Part shown: one piece after another, positions 23,111-31,131 of the stretch | Numbering within the stretch: the stretch's first letter is position 1 | How the letters are laid out: the number at the start of each line of letters is the position of its first letter | Assembly: GCA_946613955.1 (NCBI GenBank) | Contig: CAMOGC010000002.1 | Location: forward strand, 1-32,136 | Source: an uncultured Clostridia bacterium | GTDB taxonomy: Bacteria; Bacillota_A; Clostridia; Christensenellales; Aristaeellaceae | Length of the DNA stretch: 32,136 nt | Direction of reading: 5' to 3' | Position numbers and translations under genes: made by a program | The notes under the pieces: generated by a model | The model's database searches: none | What the model saw: the letters and a program-made list of their open reading frames with translations, nothing else | Told to the model about the DNA's origin: nothing

Positions 23111-24261
23111 ATCTGCTGAATAAGCTGCGCGCCGTGGGCGGATCCTCCGGGCCGAAAAAGGAGGAGACCGGGGCGGAGCGGCAAAACCGGGACTGCCGGC
23201 ATCTGACGGTTTTCCGGGGGCCGGAGGAATTCCCCGGCGCGTGGGAAATGCGGCGGGAAACCCTGGCGCTGATGAGCCGGGCGGAGGTGCCGGAGCCCTT
23301 CGATCCGAAAAAAATCCTGTATCTGGATACGGAAACGACGGGCCTGGGGGGCAGCGGAACGGTGGCCTTCCTGGTGGGTCTGGGGTATCTGACGGACGAG
23401 GGATTCGAGGTGCATCAGTACCTGATGCGGGATTATGACGAGGAGCCGTATCTCCTGCGCCATGTGGAGGAGGAAATCCGGAAGCGCGAGCTGCTCTGCA
23501 CCTTTAACGGGACCTCCTTCGACGTTCCCCTGCTGGAGAGCCGCTTCCGGATGAACCGGCTCCCGCCGGCCTGCCTGGATCTGCCCCACGTGGATTTGCT
23601 GCATCTGGCCAGAAGGCTCTGGAAGCTGCGGCTGGGGCGGTGCAACCTGGGACGGCTGGAGGAGGTTATTCTCCATCGCCCCCGGGAGGAGGATCTGCCG
23701 GGCAGCGAGGTGCCCGCGCGGTATTTCGCCTATCTGCGGACGAAAAGGGAGGAGCTGCTGCAGGACATTCTGGACCACAACGCCCAGGACATCGCCAGCC
23801 TCTGCACGCTCCTGTGCCATATGGCGGATCTGTATGAGCATCCGGAGAAGATCCGCTTCAGCGAGGACGTCTATTCCATGGGCCGGGCGCTGGAAAAGGA
23901 GCGGCATCCGGAAAACGCCCGGAAATGCTACCGGCTGGCCCGCCGGGGCCGCATGGGCGACGCGGCCTCCGCGGCGCTGGCCTCCAGCTACCGCCGGGCC
24001 GGGGACCGGAGCGCGGCCGCCGAAATCTGGCGGGAGATGATCGAAGGCCACCGGGGCGGCGCCCACCCCTATATCGAGCTGGCCAAATACGAGGAGCACG
24101 TCCGCCGGGATCCCGCCGCGGCCCTGAATCTGACCGAAAGGGCCATCGCCCTGATGAGCGAGGCCTCCCTGCGGCCGGATCCGACTGTACAGGAAACGAA
24201 AAATGCGCTACAATACCGTCGCCTGCGGCTGAAGCGGAAGCTGGAGGCGGAAGGAGACTGA
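23107..24261 (+). CDS. mrfB: MrfB-type exonuclease (RNase H-like, DEDD) with TPR tail
   Basis: The 384-residue protein has an N-terminal DnaQ-like fold with LYLDTETTGL (D74, E76), CTFNGTSFD (D139) and HNAQD (H224, D228), which supply the four acidic metal ligands and the histidine of DEDD exonucleases. From about residue 250 it has helical TPR-like repeats (ALEKERHPENARKCYRLA, ASSYRRAGDRSAAAEIW). This architecture is that of B. subtilis MrfB (YprB), which degrades DNA in the MrfAB mitomycin-repair pathway. ATG 23107 overlaps the mrfA stop by 4 bases, so the two are translationally coupled. Confidence 0.9.
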   Translation: MNLLNKLRAVGGSSGPKKEETGAERQNRDCRHLTVFRGPEEFPGAWEMRRETLALMSRAEVPEPFDPKKILYLDTETTGLGGSGTVAFLVGLGYLTDEGFEVHQYLMRDYDEEPYLLRHVEEEIRKRELLCTFNGTSFDVPLLESRFRMNRLPPACLDLPHVDLLHLARRLWKLRLGRCNLGRLEEVILHRPREEDLPGSEVPARYFAYLRTKREELLQDILDHNAQDIASLCTLLCHMADLYEHPEKIRFSEDVYSMGRALEKERHPENARKCYRLARRGRMGDAASAALASSYRRAGDRSAAAEIWREMIEGHRGGAHPYIELAKYEEHVRRDPAAALNLTERAIALMSEASLRPDPTVQETKNALQYRRLRLKRKLEAEGD

Positions 24262-24267
24262 AAGAGC

Positions 24268-25206
24268 ATGGGACTGATGACCACCCTGAAGGCCAACAAG
24301 GCCTACCGGGCCCAGCAAAACGGCGACGCCGCCGGGGCCATGAAGCTGTATGAGGAGTGCTTTGCCGACGGGCTGACGGACGCCCGCTATGTCCTGGCCT
24401 ACGCGGTGCTTTTGATCCGGGACGGCCAGTATCAGAAGGCCAAGGATTTCCTGGTGAAGCACCAGAAGGCGCCGGGTATGACGCCCGATCAGCGGGTGAC
24501 CCTGATCGTGGACTACGCGGCCTGCTGCTTCCGCCTGGGGCAGCTGGAAAAGGGCATCGGCAAGCTGGAGGAGCTGCACCGGAAAAATCCCACCGGCCTG
24601 GTTTATCAGACGCTGGGATACCTGTATGTGGAGCGGTTCAGCGCCGAAAAGAAAGCGGCTTTCCTGGAAGAGCAGAGCCGGAAGATGGCGGAAGAGGCCG
24701 CGAAGGAAGCCGCCCGGCAGGCCGCCGAAGCCCTGAAGGAAGGGGCGGATCAGGCGCCCGGGGAAGGGGCCGCGGAGAACCGGAGGGAAGAGGACAACGC
24801 TTCCTTCCCGGAGGGGCAGGCGCCCGCGGAAGAAGCGACGCGTTCCCCGGAGGAAGCCGCCGGGGCCCTTTGGGAAGAGGGCCGGCGGAAGGCCCTGGCC
24901 TTCAATCAGGAGGCCGTGGAGTATGACGACGAGGATCCGATCTGCCTGGACAACCTGGGCCAGACCTGGTATCGGGTGATGGAAAACCCGGCGGAGGCCA
25001 GAACCTGGTTCGAAAAGGCCCACGCCGAAAAGCCGGAGCAGATCGACACCCTGTTCTTCCTCAGCCGGTATGATCTGGAAAACGGGGATCGGGCGGCGGC
25101 CCTGAACAAGTTGGAGAAAGCCGCGGCCGGCCGGTTCTCCCCCCTGAATTATTGCACGAAGGACGGCATCGAAAAGGAAATCGCCGCCCTGAAGAAGGAG
25201 TCGTAA
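24268..25206 (+). CDS. Tetratricopeptide-repeat protein with acidic linker
   Basis: This 312-residue soluble protein has no signal peptide. The first ~125 residues contain TPR-like helix pairs (AYRAQQNGDAAGAMKLYEE, AVLLIRDGQYQKAKDFL, CCFRLGQLEKGIGKLEEL). A Glu/Ala-rich, partly coiled-coil linker follows (about 128-205), then two more repeats (DNLGQTWYRVMENPAEARTW, LSRYDLENGDRAAALNKLEK). It is probably a scaffold; partners are unknown. It lies 6 bases after mrfB with GGAGA before the ATG, and its TAA is directly followed by the lepB ATG, so it is in the same operon. Confidence 0.8.
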   Translation: MGLMTTLKANKAYRAQQNGDAAGAMKLYEECFADGLTDARYVLAYAVLLIRDGQYQKAKDFLVKHQKAPGMTPDQRVTLIVDYAACCFRLGQLEKGIGKLEELHRKNPTGLVYQTLGYLYVERFSAEKKAAFLEEQSRKMAEEAAKEAARQAAEALKEGADQAPGEGAAENRREEDNASFPEGQAPAEEATRSPEEAAGALWEEGRRKALAFNQEAVEYDDEDPICLDNLGQTWYRVMENPAEARTWFEKAHAEKPEQIDTLFFLSRYDLENGDRAAALNKLEKAAAGRFSPLNYCTKDGIEKEIAALKKES

Positions 25207-26193
25207 ATGGAAGAGAAAAACATGCAGCCTCAGGAAGCCCCGGAAGCGAAGCCGCTTTCATTTGAGGACCGCTACACCATCGACCCGGCGAAAAACGCGG
25301 AGCAGCCGGCGGAAGGCGCAGAGTCGGAAGAAAAAAAGAAAAAGAAAGAGAAGGTCAAGAAGTCCTTGGGCAGGGAAATACTGGAATGGGTGGTGACCCT
25401 CCTGGTCGCCCTGGTGGCGGCGCTGCTTATCCGCTCCTTCCTCTTTGAGCCCGTCCGGGTGGACGGCGCCTCCATGAACGATACCCTGGCAAACGGGGAA
25501 ATCATGTTTGTTTCCAAGCTGGACTACGCCTCCACGTGGCTGTCCTTCCCCTGGCAGAGCCAGGAGCAGCAGGAGGCCGCGCCCCGCCTGACGACCGGCT
25601 TTGGTTCCCCCTCGCAGTTCGACGTGGTCATCTGCCGCTATCCCGGCCGGGGGGACGTGAATTTCGTCAAGCGGATCATCGGCATGCCGGGGGACACGGT
25701 GAAGATCGAGGGCGGATACCTCTATGTCAACGGCGAAAAGTACGAGGAGCCCTATATCAACGACGCCTATCGGGTGAATACCGGTTCCCAGGGCGAAAGC
25801 TTTGACGAGGTGTATGTCCCGAAAAAGGGCGACCCGGTCCGGCTGGAATATATGGACGATGCCAAAACCCTGGTAGGCTTTACCGTGGGCGGACAGACCT
25901 GGATCTGGCGGGGCATTTCCTCCGACGCCGTCAGCGCCGCGGGAGACCGGCTGCGCTATACCCACGACGGGCGGCTGATGCTCAACGGCGAGGATATTTC
26001 CGGAAACAGGGAAAAGATTCTTTCCCTCATCGGAACGGATTTCCTGCTGGAAAAGGACTGCTATTTCGTCATGGGCGACCATCGGAACAACTCCAACGAC
26101 AGCCGCGCCCAGGGGCCCATTACCCGGGATATGATCGTGGGCCACGTGCGGTTCATCCTCTTCCCCTTCAACGCCTGGCGAGGGATTCAGTAA
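25207..26193 (+). CDS. lepB: Signal peptidase I (type I leader peptidase)
   Basis: The 328-residue membrane protein cleaves signal peptides on the outer face of the cytoplasmic membrane. A charged N-terminal tail (lysine run at 43-52) precedes one TM segment (about 58-75). The catalytic Ser89 lies in DGASMNDTL, Lys155 in NFVKRIIGMPGDT, and box E is MGDHRNNSNDSR. Between boxes D and E is an insertion of about 80 residues (roughly 190-275) absent from short Bacillus SipS-type enzymes. It starts immediately after the TPR gene stop. Last gene of the operon. Confidence 0.95.
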   Translation: MEEKNMQPQEAPEAKPLSFEDRYTIDPAKNAEQPAEGAESEEKKKKKEKVKKSLGREILEWVVTLLVALVAALLIRSFLFEPVRVDGASMNDTLANGEIMFVSKLDYASTWLSFPWQSQEQQEAAPRLTTGFGSPSQFDVVICRYPGRGDVNFVKRIIGMPGDTVKIEGGYLYVNGEKYEEPYINDAYRVNTGSQGESFDEVYVPKKGDPVRLEYMDDAKTLVGFTVGGQTWIWRGISSDAVSAAGDRLRYTHDGRLMLNGEDISGNREKILSLIGTDFLLEKDCYFVMGDHRNNSNDSRAQGPITRDMIVGHVRFILFPFNAWRGIQ

Positions 26194-26210
26194 ACAACGG
26201 AATTGCATAC

Positions 26211-26250
26211 AAAAGGAGCCTCCTCCGAAAACGGAAGAGGCCCCTTTTTT
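26211..26250. terminator. Terminator between lepB and serS
   Basis: The arm AAAGGAGCCTCCTCCG pairs with CGGAAGAGGCCCCTTTT around AAAA with two mismatches, followed by a T-run to 26250. The A-run at 26211 gives a T-tail on the other strand, so it probably serves both converging operons. Confidence 0.85.
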
Positions 26251-26258
26251 GATGGGAT

Positions 26259-27539
26259 TTATCCGATGTGATCCTTGCCGCCCATGTACATCCGAAGGAC
26301 CTGGGGAATCGCGACGGTGCCGTCGGCCCGGAGGTTGTTCTCCAGGAAGGCGATCAGCATCCGGGGCGGAGCCACGCAGGTGTTGTTCAGGGTGTGGGCG
26401 AAATACTTCCGCCCGTCCGCGCCCTTGACGCGGATCTGCAGCCGCCGGGCCTGGGCGTCGCCCAGGTTCGAGCAGGAGCCGACCTCGAAGTATTTCTTCT
26501 GGCGGGGGCTCCAGGCCTCCACGTCCAGGCTCTTGACCTTCAGATCCGCCAGGTCGCCGGAGCAGCATTCCAGGGTGCGCACCGGGATATCCAGCGTCCG
26601 GAAAAAGTCCACCGTGTTCTGCCAGAGGATGTCGAACCATTTCATGGAATCCTCCGGCTTGCAGACGACGATCATCTCCTGCTTTTCGAACTGATGGATG
26701 CGGTAGACGCCCCGCTCCTCGATGCCGTGGGCGCCGACTTCCTTGCGGAAGCAGGGGCTGTAGCTGGTCAGGGTTCTGGGCAGGGAATCCTCCTCGAGGA
26801 TGGTGTCGATAAACTTGCCGATCATGCTGTGCTCGGAGGTGCCGATCAGATACAGATCCTCTCCCTCGATTTTGTACATCATGTTTTCCATTTCGGCAAA
26901 GCTCATGACGCCGGTTACGACGTCGCCGTGGATCATGAAGGGGGGCACGCAGTAGGTAAAGCCCCGGTCGATCATGAAATCCCGGGCGTAGCTGAGAATG
27001 GCGCTGTGGAGCCGGGCTACGTCGCCCATCAGGTAATAGAAGCCGTTGCCGCTGGTTTTGCGGGCGGCGTCCAGGTCGATGCCCTGGAGCCGCTCCATGA
27101 TGTCCACATGATAGGGCACCTCGAAATCGGGCACAACGGGTTCCCCGAAGCGCTCGATTTCCACGTTCTCGCTGTCGTCCTTGCCGATGGGCACGGAGTC
27201 GTCGATGATGTTGGGAATCACCAGCATCCGCTTGCGGATTTCGGCCTTCAGCTCCTCTTCCTTTTCCTCCAGGGCCGCCAGGTCATCCGCCAGGGAGGCG
27301 ACCTCCGCCTTGATCTTTTCGGCCTCCTCCAGCTGTTTTTTCGCCATCAGACCGCCGATCTGCTTGCTCAGGGTCTTCCGGCGGTTCCGCAGCAGATCCG
27401 CCTGCTGCTGGGCGTCCCGGTAGGCCCGATCCATGGTCAGCACTTCGTCCACCAGGGGCAGCTTCGCCTCCTGGAATTTTTTCCGGATGTTTTCCCGGAC
27501 CTTTTCCGGGTCGTTCCGAATCAGATTGATATCCAGCAT
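26259..27539 (-). CDS. serS: Seryl-tRNA synthetase
   Basis: The 426-residue class II synthetase charges tRNA-Ser. An N-terminal coiled-coil tRNA-binding arm (about 30-100; AEKIKAEVASLADDLAALEE) is followed by the catalytic core. Motif 2 is CFRKEVGAHG then GVYRIHQFEKQE, and motif 3 is NNTCVAPPRMLIAFLENN. IGTSEHSMIG is the serine/ATP-binding TXE-like loop. Length is normal. ATG 27539 follows GGGGAGG, 16 bases after the jag stop, and no T-box or promoter is seen, so it is likely cotranscribed with jag, which is not the common arrangement. Confidence 0.97.
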   Translation of the reverse strand: MLDINLIRNDPEKVRENIRKKFQEAKLPLVDEVLTMDRAYRDAQQQADLLRNRRKTLSKQIGGLMAKKQLEEAEKIKAEVASLADDLAALEEKEEELKAEIRKRMLVIPNIIDDSVPIGKDDSENVEIERFGEPVVPDFEVPYHVDIMERLQGIDLDAARKTSGNGFYYLMGDVARLHSAILSYARDFMIDRGFTYCVPPFMIHGDVVTGVMSFAEMENMMYKIEGEDLYLIGTSEHSMIGKFIDTILEEDSLPRTLTSYSPCFRKEVGAHGIEERGVYRIHQFEKQEMIVVCKPEDSMKWFDILWQNTVDFFRTLDIPVRTLECCSGDLADLKVKSLDVEAWSPRQKKYFEVGSCSNLGDAQARRLQIRVKGADGRKYFAHTLNNTCVAPPRMLIAFLENNLRADGTVAIPQVLRMYMGGKDHIG

Positions 27540-27555
27540 TTGGGTTCGCCTCCCC

Positions 27556-28566
27556 TTATTTCTTCAGCGTGATGACGACATGCCGGTTGGGCTCGTCTCC
27601 CTCGGAATGGGTGTCCACCAGGTCGTTGGCCTGCAGGGCGAAATGGATAATCCGCCGCTCGTAGGGATTCATGGGCTCCAGGCTGACCCGGCGGCCGGTC
27701 CGGGTCGCGCGGTTGGCCATCCGGTTCGCCAGGCGCACCAGGGTATCCTCCCGCTTGGCCCGGTAGTTTTCCGTATCCAGGGTGACCCGGGTATAGCCCT
27801 CCCGGCCCCGGTTTACCTTCAGGCTGGTCAGATACTGCAGGGCGTCCAGGGTTTCACCCCGGCGGCCGATGAGAATGCCCAGGGTGTCCCCGGTCATCCG
27901 GCCGTAAAGATTGCCCTCGGCGTCGCTGCCCATCTCCACGGACACGTCCACGCCCATCAGCTTCGTGATCTCCGCCAGGAAGCTTTTGGCCACCGCGGCG
28001 GGGCTTTCCGCTTCCAGCCGGTCATCGGGGATCCAGGTAATCTCCGGCTTTTCCAGCGTCCGCAGGGGCTTGACTTCCTCCGGCTCGTTTTCAGCCGCAG
28101 GCTTTTCCGCCTTTTCCGCCTTTTCGGGGGCAGGCTTTTTCTCCGCCTTCTTCGGGGCGACCCGCTTCACCGGCGCGGGCATGCGCTCCGCCTTCGGGGG
28201 CTCCTCCGGCTTTTCGGCGGGGGCTTCCGCTTTGGGTTCCGGCTTGTTTTCCGGCTTCGCTTCCGGTTTCTTTTCGGGTTTCGGCTCCCGGGCGGGCTTT
28301 TCAGCCCTGGGCGCCGGGGCCTTTTCCTTCGCCGGGGCCTTTGCGGCAGGCTTTTCCTCGCCGATCAGATCCTCCAGGGGATCCGCCTCTTCTTCCTTCA
28401 CGGTCAGGCGGACCTTGGCCAGGCGGGAGCCGAAGAGGCCGAAGAGACCCTTGCTTCCTTCCTCCAGCACCTGAACGTCCACATCCCCGATGGAAACGCC
28501 CAGCTCCTGCAGGCCCAGTTCAATCGCTTCTTCCACGGTTTTCGCGGAGGCTTCGTACTTTCTCAT
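27556..28566 (-). CDS. khpB: Jag/KhpB RNA-binding protein
   Basis: The 336-residue protein has a Jag N-terminal domain (1-56, AKTVEEAIELGLQELG), a long Lys/Glu/Pro/Ala linker with PEPK/AEKP-type repeats (about 60-180), a KH domain with the RNA-binding loop IGRRGETLDALQYL (233-246), and an R3H domain (about 268-336, PYERRIIHFAL). KhpB binds RNA and affects cell elongation and division in Gram-positive bacteria. The ATG overlaps the yidC stop (TAATG), the standard coupling. The linker is longer than in many homologues and would run anomalously on gels. Confidence 0.93.
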   Translation of the reverse strand: MRKYEASAKTVEEAIELGLQELGVSIGDVDVQVLEEGSKGLFGLFGSRLAKVRLTVKEEEADPLEDLIGEEKPAAKAPAKEKAPAPRAEKPAREPKPEKKPEAKPENKPEPKAEAPAEKPEEPPKAERMPAPVKRVAPKKAEKKPAPEKAEKAEKPAAENEPEEVKPLRTLEKPEITWIPDDRLEAESPAAVAKSFLAEITKLMGVDVSVEMGSDAEGNLYGRMTGDTLGILIGRRGETLDALQYLTSLKVNRGREGYTRVTLDTENYRAKREDTLVRLANRMANRATRTGRRVSLEPMNPYERRIIHFALQANDLVDTHSEGDEPNRHVVITLKK

Positions 28567-29579
28567 TATCGGACGGTCCCCTCTCCGGCCAGCGCGGCCT
28601 TTTTCTTATCCTTTTCATCCAGATACTTGTTGATCGCGACGGTCTGGATCATGGCGATCAGGTTGCCGCTGACCCAGTAGAGCGCGAAGGCGGAGGAATA
28701 GCCGAAGCAGATCACCAGGGAGAAGATGGGGAAGAACCAGTTCATCATCTTGCTGGTGGCGGCGGCCTGATCATTGCCTCCGGCGGCGGGCTGGCTGGCG
28801 GCGGTGAGCTTGGTCATGATGACCTGGGTCACGGCGCTGAGGATCGGCAGCAGCATGTAGCCGTTGTATTCCTTGACCACCGTCAGGGTGGTGATGAGCA
28901 GATTAAAGGTCCAGCCGCTGTTGGTGCTGATGGCGTCGGCGTAGGCCGCGTTCCCCAGCATCGCGGTATGGATGGCCTGGATGGTCTCCGTCAGGGCGTT
29001 TCCGCTGAAGCTTTCGGCGGTCAGGTTCAGATCCTGGAGCAGCACCGGCAGGGTGGCGCCCTCGCCGGCGGTCAGGCCGCTGAGCCAGTTCGTCCACATG
29101 TCGGCGGGAATCTGGCGCAGGGTGCCCAGATCCGGCCAGGCGGGGCTGAAGAGGCTGTCGGGCATCCACAGGTTCTTGATCCACAGGAAGGGCTCCATCG
29201 TCGGCGCTTCATTGTTCAGGATCTGCGTCACCTGGGCGAGGATTTCCCGGTTGGCGGCGGTCCGCATGGCGCTGAAGACGATGATCAGGACGGGCCAGGT
29301 CAAAAGCAGCGGCAGGCAGCTGCTCATGGGATTGACCCCTTCCTTTTTGTACAGCTCGGCGGTTTTCTGGTTCAGCTTTTCCTTGTCGTTGGCATACTTT
29401 TTCTGGAGCGCGGCCAGCTTGGGCTGCAGGGCGGCGGTTTTCCGCATGCTGGCCCGGCTTTTGATGTCCAGCGGCGTCAGAACCAGGCGGATGAGCACCG
29501 TGAAGATCACCATCGCCCAGCCCCAGCTGCCCACCCAGGAGTTGATCCAGGACAGGAAGTTGAATAGCATCTCGTTCAT
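28566..29579 (-). CDS. yidC: YidC/Oxa1-family membrane protein insertase
   Basis: The 337-residue insertase places proteins in the cytoplasmic membrane, including F0 subunits. Five hydrophobic segments are visible: near 18-36 with the groove arginine R31 (FTVLIRLVLTPL), 85-108 (CLPLLLTWPVLIIVFSAM), 246-262 (LLPILSAVTQ) and a C-terminal pair (WFFPIFSLVICFG, YWVSGNLIAMIQT). The coiled-coil cytoplasmic loop LAALQKKYANDKEKL follows TM1. The extracellular loop between TM2 and TM3 is unusually long (about 110-240). No lipobox Cys is seen at the N-terminus. It lies 6 bases after yidD. Confidence 0.94.
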   Translation of the reverse strand: MNEMLFNFLSWINSWVGSWGWAMVIFTVLIRLVLTPLDIKSRASMRKTAALQPKLAALQKKYANDKEKLNQKTAELYKKEGVNPMSSCLPLLLTWPVLIIVFSAMRTAANREILAQVTQILNNEAPTMEPFLWIKNLWMPDSLFSPAWPDLGTLRQIPADMWTNWLSGLTAGEGATLPVLLQDLNLTAESFSGNALTETIQAIHTAMLGNAAYADAISTNSGWTFNLLITTLTVVKEYNGYMLLPILSAVTQVIMTKLTAASQPAAGGNDQAAATSKMMNWFFPIFSLVICFGYSSAFALYWVSGNLIAMIQTVAINKYLDEKDKKKAALAGEGTVR

Positions 29580-29585
29580 TCTCGG

Positions 29586-29828
29586 TTATTCCCTCCTTAT
29601 CAGTGTATAAAGATCCACCGGCACCGGATCGTACCCGCCCCTGCTGAAGGGGTTGCAGCGCAAAAGCCGCCAGACCGCCATCCGCCCGCCCTTCCAGGCG
29701 CCGTACCGCTCGATGGCGGTGACCGCGTACTGGGAACAGGTCGGGACATAGCGGCAGGCGGGCTTTCTTTTGCGCGGGCTGATCCACCGCCGGTAAAACC
29801 GGATCAGGGCGAGAAAAACAGCTTTCAT
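29586..29828 (-). CDS. yidD: Membrane protein insertion efficiency factor YidD
   Basis: The 80-residue protein has the complete YidD signature: an amphipathic N-terminus ([14 protein letters not shown]), then [19 protein letters not shown] and [15 protein letters not shown]. It is thought to aid YidC-dependent membrane insertion at the inner face of the membrane. The ATG at 29828 overlaps the rnpA stop by 4 bases. Confidence 0.95.
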   Translation of the reverse strand: MKAVFLALIRFYRRWISPRKRKPACRYVPTCSQYAVTAIERYGAWKGGRMAVWRLLRCNPFSRGGYDPVPVDLYTLIRRE

Positions 29829-30169
29829 TCGGCGCGATTCCCTTCCCGGAACGCCTTGTGCTTCTTCAGCAGGTAGCGCACCTCTTCCTCCAGGCTCTGG
29901 AAGGTGGCCTTCGCGGCTGACGGCCTGGCGACAAAAACGTACAGCCCGGTTTTTACGTCCCCCAGATGGGGCCGAAAGCATTCCCGCAGGCGCCTTTTCG
30001 TCCGGTTCCGGACGACGGCGTTGCCCACTTTTTTGCTGACGGAAAAACCGACCTTCAGCTCCCGCCCCTTGGCGACGAGCAGAACCAGATCGCGGCAGGC
30101 GACCGAATGTCCACGCCGGTAGACATACTGGAACGCCCTGTTTTTTTGCAGCCGGTACTGTCTTTCCAT
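29825..30169 (-). CDS. rnpA: Ribonuclease P protein component
   Basis: This 114-residue basic protein assists the RNase P RNA in maturing tRNA 5' ends. The RNR motif is [17 protein letters not shown] (47-63), and the N-terminal [15 protein letters not shown] is typical. Length is normal. The ribosome site is weak (GGGAT). It follows rpmH by 141 bases that contain a terminator, and overlaps yidD by 4 bases. Confidence 0.96.
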   Translation of the reverse strand: MERQYRLQKNRAFQYVYRRGHSVACRDLVLLVAKGRELKVGFSVSKKVGNAVVRNRTKRRLRECFRPHLGDVKTGLYVFVARPSAAKATFQSLEEEVRYLLKKHKAFREGNRAE

Positions 30170-30255
30170 TTTGCATCCCGGACGGCCCGGACGGCTTCCT
30201 CTTTCCGCCCGGAACTGCCGGGAACCCCCTTTTCCGGAAAATCCCCTGTATCAGG

Positions 30256-30283
30256 AAAAAGCCCGCCTTGTGCTTTGGCGGGC
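30256..30283 (-). terminator. Hairpin terminator after rpmH
   Basis: On the - strand GCCCGCC and GGCGGGC (plus 30261-30267 and 30277-30283) are followed by TTTTT (30256-30260). It probably lowers transcription into rnpA, matching the need for far more L34 than RnpA. I see no clear second promoter for rnpA in the gap. Confidence 0.8.
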
Positions 30284-30310
30284 CTGATCCTCATTGCGCT
30301 TTCCAGCCGG

Positions 30311-30445
30311 TCACACCGTGAGCTCCTTGCGGCCCCGACGGCGGCGGGCAGCCAGCACGCGGCGGCCGTTCTTGGTCGCCATGCGGGCGCGGAAGCCGTG
30401 AACCTTGCTGCGCTGACGCTTTTTGGGCTGATACGTACGGAACAT
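30311..30445 (-). CDS. rpmH: 50S ribosomal protein L34
   Basis: This 44-residue, very basic protein starts [14 protein letters not shown] and contains [17 protein letters not shown] and a RRRRGRK tail, all standard for L34. AAGGAG precedes ATG 30445. First gene of the rnpA-yidD-yidC-khpB-serS operon. Confidence 0.98.
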   Translation of the reverse strand: MFRTYQPKKRQRSKVHGFRARMATKNGRRVLAARRRRGRKELTV

Positions 30446-30528
30446 GGGTCAACACTCCTTACCTTTAAGTCAATCAGGGATCAATCCCCGCGGGGAAAAC
30501 CCCCGAATCGCTACGGAACAACCATGAC

Positions 30529-30557
30529 AGTATAAGGGCACGGGCGTCAAAAGTCAA
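30529..30557 (-). promoter_or_regulatory. Promoter of rpmH
   Basis: On the - strand TTGACT (30552-30557), 17 bases, TATACT (30529-30534), preceded by an A-run (up-element-like). It drives rpmH with a leader of about 80 bases. Confidence 0.85.
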
Positions 30558-30587
30558 GTTTTTTTCCGTGCAAGTTTTTTCTGTCCC

Positions 30588-30616
30588 TTGTCAAAAACCC
30601 CGTGATTTGATAAAAT
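30588..30616 (+). promoter_or_regulatory. Promoter of the ATP synthase operon
   Basis: TTGTCA (30588-30593), 17 bases, TAAAAT (30611-30616). It is divergent from the rpmH promoter, with the two -35 boxes 30 bases apart. Confidence 0.8.
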
Positions 30617-30625
30617 AGAAAAGCT

Positions 30626-30658
30626 GTTCCCGGGATCGGCGCAGGCCGCCGAGGGAAC
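30626..30658 (+). other. Hairpin at the 5' end of the atp mRNA
   Basis: GTTCCC (30626-30631) pairs with GGGAAC (30653-30658) with an inner CGGC/GCCG stem. It begins only a few bases after the expected transcription start and has no T-run, so an mRNA-stabilising 5' hairpin is the simplest reading. Confidence 0.45.
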
Positions 30659-30693
30659 ACGCGGAAAGGATGTTCCTGAGAGGAGGTTCCCCT

Positions 30694-31131
30694 GTGCCGA
30701 AAATGGATCCGACGGTCCGGAAGGAAACGGCCTATATCGCCGTTTGGGTCGGGGCGCTGTCCCTGGTGATGGAGGCGGTCTTCCTGATCCTGGGAAAATG
30801 GGATCTCTCGGTGCTTTTCGGCAATCTGATCGGTGCCGGAGCGGCCATCGGGAACTATCTGCTGCTGGGGGTGACGGTGGCCAAGGCGCTGGCCACGGGG
30901 GAGAAGGACAAGGCGATGCTCCGGGTCCGCTCCTCCATGACGATGCGGCTGCTGGGCATGGCCGGGATCTGCGCCCTGGCGGTGGGCCTTCTGAAAACCA
31001 ATATATACGCGACGGTGATTCCCCTGCTGTTCCCCCGCATCGCCCTGGCGTTCCGCCCGGCGGTGGACCGGAGAAAAGGAAAGACGCCTCCCGGGGAGGC
31101 CGGGGAGGAAGGAAGTGATCCGCTTGACTGA
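30694..31131 (+). CDS. atpI: ATP synthase subunit I (AtpI-like)
   Basis: The 145-residue protein has four hydrophobic segments (TAYIAVWVGALSLVMEAVF; LSVLFGNLIGAGAAIGNYLL; MRLLGMAGICALAVGLL; TVIPLLFPRIALAF) and a charged C-tail, as in the ATP synthase subunit I family that helps assemble the c-ring. GTG at 30694 is chosen because AGGAGG lies 7 bases before it; an ATG at 30670 in the same frame lies upstream of this site. Overlaps the next gene by 17 bases. Assignment rests on topology and position before the F0 a subunit. Confidence 0.78.
   Translation: MPKMDPTVRKETAYIAVWVGALSLVMEAVFLILGKWDLSVLFGNLIGAGAAIGNYLLLGVTVAKALATGEKDKAMLRVRSSMTMRLLGMAGICALAVGLLKTNIYATVIPLLFPRIALAFRPAVDRRKGKTPPGEAGEEGSDPLD

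Noticed and set aside
26268..27572. 434-codon + strand frame opposite serS
   Set aside because: Mirror of a complete seryl-tRNA synthetase.
30446..30693. Replication origin next to rpmH
   Set aside because: No DnaA-box cluster or dnaA gene is seen; the gap is explained by two divergent promoters and a hairpin.
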